Shown here in pieces: positions 1 through 4,710 of a stretch of 6,572 nt of DNA (positions are counted from its first letter, which is position 1; the number at the start of each line of letters is the position of its first letter). Origin of the DNA: Giesbergeria sp. (GTDB lineage Bacteria; Pseudomonadota; Gammaproteobacteria; Burkholderiales; Burkholderiaceae_C); contig JAGNUJ010000088.1 of assembly GCA_017987055.1 (NCBI GenBank), positions 1-6,572 of the forward strand, read 5' to 3'. Below the pieces are notes generated by a model. It saw nothing but the letters and a program-made list of their open reading frames with translations. It searched no databases and was not told where the DNA came from. The translations under genes were made by a program, and so were the position numbers.

Positions 1-935
1 CCAGCGACGATGCGCGTGGTGCAAATCGAGCCGGGGCCAATGCCGACCTTGACCGCATCCGCACCAGCCTCGACCAGCGCCAACGCCGCCGAGCCGGTGG
101 CAATGTTGCCGCCGACGACGTCAATGTGCGGGTAGTTTTTCTTGACCCAGCGCACGCGCTCAATCACGCCGTGGCTGTGACCGTGGGCGGTATCGACCAC
201 GATGGCATCGACGCCAGCTTTGACCAACAACTCAACGCGCTCTTCGGTGCCCGCACCGACGCCGACAGCTGCACCGACACGCAGGCGACCAGATGCATCG
301 CGCGCAGCATTAGGAAAGGTGGTTTGCTTGTTGATGTCTTTGACGGTAATCAAGCCCTTGAGCTCAAAGGCGTCGTTCACCACCAAAATGCGCTCTAGCT
401 TGTGCTTGTTGAGCAGCGCCTTGGCTTCCACCGGGGTGGTACCGTCTTTTTCATTGACGGTAATCAGCTTTTCGCGCGGCGTCATGATCTGGCTGACTTT
501 GACGTCGTAGCGGGTCTCAAAGCGCAAGTCGCGGCTGGTCACGATACCGACCACCTTGCCACCATCGCACACCGGAAAGCCCGAGATACCGAGGTTCTCA
601 GACAACTCCAGCACCTGCAGAACGGTGTGCTGGGGCGTGATGACGACCGGGTCGTTAACAACGCCAGACTCGTGGCGCTTGACCTTGGCGACTTCCGCAG
701 CCTGCTCTTGCGCCGTGAGGTTTTTATGAATGATGCCCATCCCGCCCTCTTGCGCAATGGCTATAGCCAAGCGCGCCTCTGTGACAGTGTCCATTGCGGC
801 AGACACCAAAGGCAGATTGAGCGAAATATTGCGCGAAAAGCGCGTAGCAAGAGAAGTGTCCTTGGGAAGGACCTGGGAGTACGCTGGTACCAACAACACA
901 TCGTCGAAGGTCAGCGCTTTTCCGAGAAGGCGCAT
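1..935 (-). CDS. guaB: IMP dehydrogenase, N-terminal 311 residues (3' end outside window)
   Basis: GuaB oxidises IMP to XMP with NAD+, the rate-limiting cytosolic step of guanine nucleotide synthesis. The reverse-strand frame opens with [20 protein letters not shown], the usual GuaB N-terminus. The barrel residues [21 protein letters not shown] follow at about 45-65. Two CBS domains are inserted at roughly 93-150 (ending VSQIMTPRE) and 153-210 (ending [12 protein letters not shown]). The barrel resumes with [10 protein letters not shown] (about 216-225), DTAHGHS (248-254) and the active-site loop [11 protein letters not shown]. The catalytic cysteine falls at residue 305, the number used for E. 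coli GuaB. The frame is open to the left edge, so about 175 residues, including the mobile flap, are missing from view. ATG at 935-933 is preceded by GGAG (946-943) with a 7-base gap, which fixes the start. It is divergent from the DUF4124 gene. In related genomes guaA often follows guaB, but that cannot be seen here. Confidence 0.97.
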   Translation of the reverse strand, partial: MRLLGKALTFDDVLLVPAYSQVLPKDTSLATRFSRNISLNLPLVSAAMDTVTEARLAIAIAQEGGMGIIHKNLTAQEQAAEVAKVKRHESGVVNDPVVITPQHTVLQVLELSENLGISGFPVCDGGKVVGIVTSRDLRFETRYDVKVSQIMTPREKLITVNEKDGTTPVEAKALLNKHKLERILVVNDAFELKGLITVKDINKQTTFPNAARDASGRLRVGAAVGVGAGTEERVELLVKAGVDAIVVDTAHGHSHGVIERVRWVKKNYPHIDVVGGNIATGSAALALVEAGADAVKVGIGPGSICTTRIVA

Positions 936-1013
936 GTGAAAGCTCCAAAAAAACGATTGTACCCGCGACGCGCCTCTCGCTTTCCAACAGCATGCCCCGC
1001 TACACTGGCGAAC
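936..1013. promoter_or_regulatory. Divergent promoter spacer between guaB and the DUF4124 gene
   Basis: This 78-base spacer must start both transcripts unless they are read from further away. On the minus strand TACAAT (961-956, 5 of 6 matches to the sigma-70 -10 box) lies 20 bases before the guaB ATG. On the plus strand TACACT (1001-1006, 4 of 6) lies 7 bases before the DUF4124 ATG. Neither has a convincing -35 box at 16-18 bases. The minus strand also carries a T-run (953-947) directly before the guaB Shine-Dalgarno. The two -10 assignments are inferences from hexamer match and position only. Confidence 0.4.
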
Positions 1014-1514
1014 ATGAAAATGCACAAAATTTTCCTCTTGGCTCTGGCATGCACTTGGTCTTTCGGCGTAGTCGCACAATGGCAGTGGTTAGACAAGGAT
1101 GGCCGCAAAGTTTTCAGCGACCGTCCGCCGCCAATTGATGTGCCGGCTGCACGCATTTTGAAGCAACCGCACGGCCAAATTGCCCCAGCACCAGTCTCCG
1201 CCGAGACAGCGCCAGCAGAGACTGCCGCCATACCCAAAACAGCACCCACCAGTGGCACCGACAAAGCACTGGAAGCCAAAAAAGCCGAGGCCAATGCGTC
1301 GGAAGCCGCCAAAGAAAAAGCGCAAGAGGCCAAGCGCGCTGCAGCTCGTGCCGATAACTGCACCCGCGCGCAACGTGCAAAAACGACGTTCGAGTCCAAC
1401 CGCCCTATCCGCCAAACCAATGCCGAAGGCAATGCCGTGATACTGGATGCCAAAGAACGCGCTGCTGAAATGCGCCGCATCCAAACCATCATCGACAGCA
1501 ACTGCAAGCGCTAA
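1014..1514 (+). CDS. Exported DUF4124-domain protein of unknown function
   Basis: A 166-residue protein with an N-terminal signal peptide: KMHK, then a hydrophobic stretch to FGVVA, with likely cleavage near residue 21. The mature part starts with [19 protein letters not shown] (22-40), the hallmark of DUF4124 (PF13511). Next come an Ala/Pro-rich linker (about 52-82), a charged Ala/Lys/Glu-rich segment likely to form a helix or coiled coil (83-113), and a C-terminal block with cysteines at 116 and 164 that could form a periplasmic disulfide. That C-terminal block (NCTRAQR ... IIDSNCKR) resembles other Comamonadaceae DUF4124 proteins; no biochemical role is known to me. The frame stays open far upstream through the antisense of guaB, so the start was chosen from the signal peptide. 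ATG 1014 and ATG 1020 (M-K-M) both fit and neither has a Shine-Dalgarno. It converges on rnfH. Confidence 0.85.
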   Translation: MKMHKIFLLALACTWSFGVVAQWQWLDKDGRKVFSDRPPPIDVPAARILKQPHGQIAPAPVSAETAPAETAAIPKTAPTSGTDKALEAKKAEANASEAAKEKAQEAKRAAARADNCTRAQRAKTTFESNRPIRQTNAEGNAVILDAKERAAEMRRIQTIIDSNCKR

Positions 1515-1538
1515 CGGCTAGTCAGTAGCCCGCCTTGC
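1504..1538. other. Two-part stem-loop across the DUF4124 and rnfH stop codons
   Basis: An inner inverted repeat GGCTA (1516-1520) / TAGCC (1526-1530) with a 5-base loop is enclosed by an outer pair GCAAG (1504-1508) / CTTGC (1534-1538). It spans both stop codons of the two convergent genes, whose stops are only 7 bases apart. There is no T-tract on either side, so it is not a classical intrinsic terminator. It may slow or mark the ends of the two colliding transcripts, but the stems are short and could be chance. Confidence 0.3.
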
Positions 1539-1851
1539 TGCCCGGGCGCTGACGCATAAACAGACCGGTGGTGCGCGCGCCTTGGCGGGCAAAGCGCTCA
1601 CGTCGGGCAACTTTGGGATCAACAGTAAGCGGACGATACAGCTCCAAGCGATCGCCTGCGCGCAACACCTGCTGCGGCGCCACCACACGCCCCCAAATGC
1701 CGCACAAGACTGATTCTTTCACGCCCAGCGCGGCGACCTGCTCGGCTAACACATCGACAACCCGCGCACCAGCAGGCACTTGCAGCAGCCGCTCACGCAC
1801 CTCGCCACGAGCGGGTGACCAAGCCAGCACCACTTCAATCACCTCACCCAT
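1522..1851 (-). CDS. rnfH: RnfH (RatB/PasI) family ubiquitin-fold protein
   Basis: A 109-residue protein of the RnfH family, a small beta-grasp (ubiquitin-like) fold called RatB or PasI in E. coli. The family features are clear: an N-terminal strand IEVVLAWS (5-12), V-ALGV (39-44), the signature GIWGR (51-55), GDRLELYRPL (66-75), DPK (78-80) and ARRERFARQ (82-90), followed by a basic, probably disordered tail. Its molecular role is unsettled: the name comes from rnf clusters, while the pairing with ratA led to a proposed toxin-antitoxin function. The start is ATG 1851-1849, which gives the normal family N-terminus. The open frame extends to 1908, but that would add 19 residues unlike the family and overlap ratA by 65 bases. 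With ATG 1851 it overlaps the ratA stop by 8 bases (ATGGGTGA), which suggests translational coupling, since no strong Shine-Dalgarno is present. Confidence 0.92.
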   Translation of the reverse strand: MGEVIEVVLAWSPARGEVRERLLQVPAGARVVDVLAEQVAALGVKESVLCGIWGRVVAPQQVLRAGDRLELYRPLTVDPKVARRERFARQGARTTGLFMRQRPGSKAGY

Positions 1852-2284
1852 AGATCTGCTCAGCGCGCTTGACAAAGGCATCGACAAACGTAGCAGCAAT
1901 CCGGTCAAACACGGGTCCTACCAACGCAGCCAGCGTCTTACTAGAAAAGCCGTAATTGAGCAGTAGCTCGACACGGCAAGCGCGCTGACTGCCGTCGCCC
2001 ACCGGGTGAAAATGCCAGTCACCATCGAGCTGCGAAAACGGCCCTTTGACCAAGCGCATCTGCACGCGCCGTCCCTCCTGATGGGTGTTGCGCGTAACAA
2101 AAGTCTGGCGCAGGCCACTCAGAGCAATGCCCACTTCAGCCACCATGCCCTCTTTATCTTTTTCGAGGACAGTGGAGCGATCGCACCATGGTAAAAATTC
2201 CGGGTACTTTTCGACCCCCACGACCAGAGAGAACATCTCTTCGGGGCTGTACCAGATCAATACGGACTTGCTAACAGTTTTCAA
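1844..2284 (-). CDS. ratA: RatA/PasT family START-domain protein (ribosome association toxin or CoQ-binding type)
   Basis: A 146-residue single-domain protein of the polyketide cyclase / COQ10-like START superfamily. In E. coli RatA has been reported to bind the 50S subunit and block 70S formation, while the homologous mitochondrial COQ10 binds ubiquinone; which role applies here is not shown by the sequence. Visible family blocks: SVLIWYSPEEMF (7-18), VEKYPEFLPWC (24-34), LRQTFVTRN (58-66), VKGPFSQLDGDWHF (79-92), and the C-terminal helix VGPVFDRIAATFVDAFVKRA (122-141). The N-terminus lines up residue for residue with E. coli RatA if the start is TTG at 2284-2282. There is no in-frame ATG between that TTG and the upstream in-frame TAG, and no clear Shine-Dalgarno (the preceding bases are AAAATTTATT). 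It heads the ratA-rnfH pair and is divergent from smpB, the classical smpB/ratA/ratB neighbourhood. Confidence 0.93.
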   Translation of the reverse strand: MKTVSKSVLIWYSPEEMFSLVVGVEKYPEFLPWCDRSTVLEKDKEGMVAEVGIALSGLRQTFVTRNTHQEGRRVQMRLVKGPFSQLDGDWHFHPVGDGSQRACRVELLLNYGFSSKTLAALVGPVFDRIAATFVDAFVKRAEQIYG

Positions 2285-2423
2285 AATAAATTTTGGGACG
2301 CTGGGCTATGCAAAGCAGTCAATACGACCGCCCGCACAGCGGGAGTAACTAGAATCGCAGATGCGCGAAGCCTGCAATTGTAGGGAGGCCTTTTATCTCC
2401 CTCCTGGCGCGCCCTAATTCCTG
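2285..2423. promoter_or_regulatory. Divergent spacer between ratA and smpB
   Basis: These 139 bases must hold the promoters of both ratA-rnfH (minus) and smpB (plus). On the plus strand TAGAAT (2350-2355, 5 of 6 to the -10 consensus) would give an smpB leader of about 60 bases, but no good -35 lies 16-18 bases upstream. On the minus strand TTGACT (2322-2317, 5 of 6 to the -35 consensus) stands alone, without a matching -10 box. The spacer is more AT-rich near ratA than near smpB. I cannot assign a promoter firmly for either gene. Confidence 0.35.
2382..2402. other. Inverted repeat in the smpB leader
   Basis: AGGGAG (2382-2387) and CTCCCT (2397-2402) form a perfect 6-base stem with a 9-base loop, GCCTTTTAT. 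An alternative pairing GGAGG (2384-2388) / CCTCC (2400-2404) is also possible. The left arm is the only Shine-Dalgarno-like sequence in the leader, and it lies about 36 bases before the smpB ATG, too far to serve it directly. It may be a leader hairpin, or chance. Confidence 0.3.
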
Positions 2424-2897
2424 ATGGCCAAGAAACCCCAAACCTCCTCCCGCATTGCCGACAATAAAAAAGCGGCATACAACTACTTTTTTGAAGAACG
2501 CCTCGAAGCCGGCATGGTGCTCGAAGGCTGGGAAGTCAAAGCGCTGCGCGAAGGCAAAGTGCAGTTGACCGACGGCTACGTGGTGATTCGCAATGGCGAG
2601 CTGTTTTTGATTGGCTGCCAAATCAACCCACTCAAAACCGCCTCCACCCATGTCAACCCCGACTCGGTGCGCACCAAAAAGCTGTTGCTGCACAAAGACC
2701 AGATCAAGCACTTGATCATCAAGGTCGAGCAAAAAGGCTACACGCTGGTGCCGATCAATCTGCACTGGAAAGAGGGCCGTGTCAAATGCGAAGTGGCGCT
2801 GGCCAAGGGCAAGGCCGAGCACGACAAGCGCAACGTCATCAAAGACCGCGAAGGCAAACGCGAAGTCGAGCGTGTGATGAAAAGCCACAACCGCTGA
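2424..2897 (+). CDS. smpB: SsrA-binding protein SmpB
   Basis: SmpB binds the tRNA-like domain of tmRNA (ssrA) and delivers it to stalled ribosomes for trans-translation, which releases the ribosome and tags the unfinished peptide. The 157-residue length is normal. Visible hallmarks: [20 protein letters not shown] (14-33), [14 protein letters not shown] (35-48), the RNA-binding block [12 protein letters not shown] (83-94), [20 protein letters not shown] (105-124), and [17 protein letters not shown] (127-143) ahead of the basic C-terminal tail [11 protein letters not shown], which enters the mRNA channel. The start ATG 2424 gives the usual N-terminus MAKK; the bases before it (CTAATTCCTG) contain no Shine-Dalgarno. 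It is transcribed away from ratA and ends in its own terminator. The tmRNA gene itself is not in the window. Confidence 0.98.
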   Translation: MAKKPQTSSRIADNKKAAYNYFFEERLEAGMVLEGWEVKALREGKVQLTDGYVVIRNGELFLIGCQINPLKTASTHVNPDSVRTKKLLLHKDQIKHLIIKVEQKGYTLVPINLHWKEGRVKCEVALAKGKAEHDKRNVIKDREGKREVERVMKSHNR

Positions 2898-2910
2898 AAT
2901 CGGCTTTTTT
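2880..2910 (+). terminator. Intrinsic terminator of smpB, overlapping its last codons
   Basis: AAAAGCC (2880-2886) pairs with GGCTTTT (2902-2908), and a T-run covers 2905-2910. The loop is 15 bases, and a shorter alternative stem CCG (2891-2893) / CGG (2901-2903) lies inside it. The left arm is coding sequence for the last smpB residues and the stop codon (2895-2897) is in the loop, so a ribosome finishing smpB would cover part of the hairpin. The stem is modest, hence moderate confidence. Confidence 0.6.
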
Positions 2911-2911
2911 G

Positions 2912-2973
2912 CTGACAACCGGTTGCATAGATAGCGCCTAAACTGGCTTTGTTCACTTTTTTACCTCTAGGAG
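2912..2973 (+). promoter_or_regulatory. Candidate promoter, palindromic operator and ribosome binding site of the lipoprotein gene
   Basis: A perfect 10-base palindrome CAACCGGTTG (2916-2925) lies upstream of a -10-like TAAACT (2939-2944, 4 of 6). With a 17-base spacer the -35 position (2916-2921) falls inside the palindrome, where the bases do not match TTGACA. This arrangement would suit a regulated promoter with a dimeric DNA-binding protein at the palindrome, but no regulator is encoded nearby. AGGAG (2969-2973), 7 bases before ATG 2981, is a strong Shine-Dalgarno and is the only part of this element I consider secure. Confidence 0.4.
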
Positions 2974-2980
2974 CCTTGGC

Positions 2981-3382
2981 ATGAAAAAATTCTTGTTTGC
3001 ATCCCTGTTCACCACCGCCCTGCTGGCCGGCTGCGCTGGCGGCATGTCGTCATCGGCAAAAATGGCGCCCGACATGCCCACCCGCACCAGCGAGGGCATG
3101 CTGATTGGCCCCAACGGCCACACGCTCTACACCTACGCCAAAGACAGCGCCAACGCTGGCACCTCCGCCTGCTATGACAAATGCGCCCAAAACTGGCCGC
3201 CTCTGACCGCTGCTGCCACGGCCAAGGCCACGGCTGACTACAGCATCATCACCCGCACCGATGGCGCGCGCCAGTGGGCCTTCAAAGGCCAGCCGCTGTA
3301 CTACTTTGTCAAAGACAGCAAGCCCGGCGACAAAGTCGGTGACGGCGCAGCCAACGGCGCGTGGAAAGTCATCAAGCCTTGA
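2981..3382 (+). CDS. COG4315-type lipoprotein with 'secreted repeat' motifs (PF03640)
   Basis: A 133-residue lipoprotein. The signal peptide MKKFLFASLFTTALLAGC ends in the lipobox LAGC, with the acylated cysteine at 18. The next residue is Ala rather than Asp, so Lol sorting to the outer membrane is expected. A short Ser/Met-rich linker (about 21-38) leads into two repeats of the PF03640 type. The first contains HTLYTYAKDS (47-56) and ACYDKCAQNWPPL (63-75, cysteines 64 and 68); the second contains RTDGARQWAFKGQPLYYFVKD (92-112) and GDGAANGAWKVI (120-131). The tyrosine, tryptophan and CxxxC pattern is characteristic, but the function of the family is unknown to me; redox or metal roles are speculation. 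The strong AGGAG fixes the start. It stands alone between two terminators, so it is probably monocistronic. The preceding palindrome hints at regulation. Confidence 0.92.
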   Translation: MKKFLFASLFTTALLAGCAGGMSSSAKMAPDMPTRTSEGMLIGPNGHTLYTYAKDSANAGTSACYDKCAQNWPPLTAAATAKATADYSIITRTDGARQWAFKGQPLYYFVKDSKPGDKVGDGAANGAWKVIKP

Positions 3383-3409
3383 TGCCCGCCTGAGTGAGCG
3401 CCTGACATG

Positions 3410-3438
3410 AAAAAAGCGGTGCCCAGCACCGCTTTTTT
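3410..3438. terminator. Two-way intrinsic terminator between convergent genes
   Basis: AAAAAAGCGGTGC (3410-3422) and GCACCGCTTTTTT (3426-3438) form a perfect 13-base stem, with 7 of these pairs in the GC-rich core, and a 3-base loop CCA. It reads as hairpin plus T6 on both strands. It therefore can end the lipoprotein transcript (plus, stop at 3382) and the hydrolase transcript (minus, stop at 3461). Confidence 0.92.
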
Positions 3439-3460
3439 ATTTCAAATCACCGCAGTCGAT

Positions 3461-4552
3461 TTATTGCAAATGCGCCAGCGGATGCGCGTGCGCCGGCCAA
3501 GGGCTGACAAAGAACGGCGCAACCATCTCCGGCGTCACGTCTTCAATGCGCGCTGGCTGCCACTGCGGCGCTTGGCACTTGTCTACGGCCAAGGCGCGAA
3601 TGCCTTCGAGGGTTTCGCTCTGGCCGGGGCGCAGATAAAAGCAATGGCGCACCAAATCGCGCTCCATGCGCAAATCGTCGGCCAAGCCCATCTGGCGCGC
3701 GCGGCGGATTTGCTCCAGCACCACGTGCTGCATCAACGGTGAGCGCTTGCGCAGCGTGGCGGCCGTAGCCGTGGCCCACTCGGTGCCCGCCGCTTCGAGC
3801 GCGGCGACGATAGCGCTGACGCTGTCCAAGGCAAAATATTGGTCAATTTCGGCTCTAGCCCTTATAGGCTGTGCGCTAGCAGCTATCAATTTTGAAACAA
3901 CAAAATCTTTCACTGCAGCACCATCGGCAAACGACTCACTGCCCAGCTGCTGCCACAGCGGCTCTTGCTGCTCCAGCGCAATTTGCTGATCGGCCAAACC
4001 GCAGGCAATGGCTTGCTCGGCGCCAATCGTCTCGCCGCTCAGGGCCAACCACTCGCCGACATGGCCGGGGCAGCGCGACAGAAAGTAGCCGCCGCCCACG
4101 TCGGGGAACAGGCCAATCGCCGTCTCGGGCATCGCCATCTTGGTGCGCTCAGTGACGATGCGCAGCGCCGCGCCTTGGCTGATGCCCATGCCGCCGCCCA
4201 TGACGATGCCATCCATGAAAGCGATATACGGCTTGGCATAGTTGTGGATCAGGTGGTTGAGCACATATTCTTCGGTGAAGAAGTCTTCCAGCTGCGGATT
4301 GCCCACCGTGCCCGCTTGGTGCAAAAAGCGGATATCGCCGCCCGCGCAAAAGGCACCAAACGCGCCTTCTTTGTTGCTGCCGCGCACGGCGACGGCCAGC
4401 ACGCGCTCGTCGCTTTGCCATGCCAGCAAAATCGCCATCAAATCGCGCACCATTGCCAGCGACAGCGCGTTCAAGGCGCGCGGCCGGTTCAAGGTGATAA
4501 AGCCCACTTGGCCACGCACTTCGCTCAATACTTCAGACACGGTCTGCGTCAT
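3461..4552 (-). CDS. 3-hydroxyisobutyryl-CoA hydrolase-like protein (enoyl-CoA hydratase/isomerase family, ECH_2)
   Basis: A 363-residue crotonase-fold protein. It most closely recalls 3-hydroxyisobutyryl-CoA hydrolases (HIBCH, EC 3.1.2.4), which release 3-hydroxyisobutyrate from its CoA ester in valine degradation. Visible features: LNRPRALNALSLAMV (21-35); oxyanion-hole segments FCAGGDIRFL (68-77) and GIVMGGGMGIS (115-125); and MPETAIGLFPDVGGGYFL (141-158), which carries Glu143 and Asp151 with the same 8-residue spacing as the catalytic Glu and Asp of HIBCH. The long C-terminal part (about 240-363, with SPLMQHVVLEQIRRA) is typical of ECH_2 and is absent from plain enoyl-CoA hydratases. The start is ATG 4552, preceded by AGGA with a 7-base gap; the open frame continues to 4621, but the 23 extra residues look unrelated. 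Residues 220-236 are encoded by an interspersed-repeat-like segment. No other valine-pathway gene is in view, and 3-hydroxypropionyl-CoA is a possible alternative substrate. Confidence 0.9.
   Translation of the reverse strand: MTQTVSEVLSEVRGQVGFITLNRPRALNALSLAMVRDLMAILLAWQSDERVLAVAVRGSNKEGAFGAFCAGGDIRFLHQAGTVGNPQLEDFFTEEYVLNHLIHNYAKPYIAFMDGIVMGGGMGISQGAALRIVTERTKMAMPETAIGLFPDVGGGYFLSRCPGHVGEWLALSGETIGAEQAIACGLADQQIALEQQEPLWQQLGSESFADGAAVKDFVVSKLIAASAQPIRARAEIDQYFALDSVSAIVAALEAAGTEWATATAATLRKRSPLMQHVVLEQIRRARQMGLADDLRMERDLVRHCFYLRPGQSETLEGIRALAVDKCQAPQWQPARIEDVTPEMVAPFFVSPWPAHAHPLAHLQ
3845..3897 (-). repeat. Comamonadaceae-type short interspersed repeat, in frame inside the hydrolase gene
   Basis: On the minus strand this segment contains GATAGCTGCTAGCGC, a short middle part, then GGCTAGAGCCGAAAT. 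It resembles a REP-like repeat that I recall from many Comamonadaceae spacers, where TAGCTGCTAGCGC and GCTAGAGCC-type arms flank a variable centre. Arms CTAGC and GCTAG (3855-3859 and 3875-3879) form an inverted repeat, with an inner AGCC/GGCT pair (3857-3860 and 3867-3870). It is more AT-rich than the surrounding gene. It keeps the reading frame and encodes SKLIAASAQPIRARAEI (residues 220-236), between the crotonase core and the C-terminal domain. The resemblance is from memory, the consensus was not checked, and only one copy lies in this window. Confidence 0.6.
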
Positions 4553-4643
4553 TTTTTTTCCTAGTTGATGGGTGACAAAAAGCGTCCATTGTCCAATATC
4601 ACGCTGCACCGATTGCGCCACTCAGGTGACACGGAGATTCGGC

Positions 4644-4677
4644 AAAAAAAAGCCGCTGTGGTTTCAGCGGCTTTTTT
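4644..4677 (-). terminator. Intrinsic terminator of typA
   Basis: GCCGCTG (4652-4658) and CAGCGGC (4665-4671) form a 7-base GC-rich stem, extended by A-T pairs to 13, with a 6-base loop. Read on the minus strand it ends in eight T bases (4651-4644) and lies about 34 bases past the typA stop, so it should end typA transcription. The hydrolase gene downstream therefore needs its own promoter in 4553-4643; I could not identify one with confidence. The plus-strand reading also ends in T6, but no plus-strand gene precedes it. Confidence 0.9.
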
Positions 4678-4710
4678 GGGTTTTACACCGGCTTGGCTGC
4701 CGGGCAAAAA

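Noticed and set aside
402..1013. An upstream extension of the DUF4124 frame, making a 370-residue protein
   Set aside because: The extra part is antisense to guaB and looks like shadow coding; the signal peptide directly after Met at 1014 shows where the real protein begins.
1852..1908. A longer N-terminus for RnfH (start at 1908)
   Set aside because: It would overlap ratA by 65 bases and add residues not seen in the RnfH family; ATG 1851 gives the normal beginning.
2317..2322. TTGACT on the minus strand as a -35 box for ratA
   Set aside because: No acceptable -10 hexamer lies 16-18 bases downstream, so the match alone is not enough to call a promoter.
2349..2918. A minus-strand open frame of 189 codons opposite smpB
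   Set aside because: It is a shadow of smpB codons, rich in Phe/Ala/Val repeats without a domain; smpB itself is unmistakable.
3965..4564. A plus-strand open frame of 199 codons opposite the hydrolase gene
   Set aside because: It is antisense to a clear gene, with a low-complexity His/Ala/Gln-rich translation and no motif.
4553..4621. A longer N-terminus for the hydrolase (start at 4621)
   Set aside because: The internal ATG at 4552 has AGGA at a proper distance and gives the family N-terminus; the extra 23 residues show no resemblance to the family.
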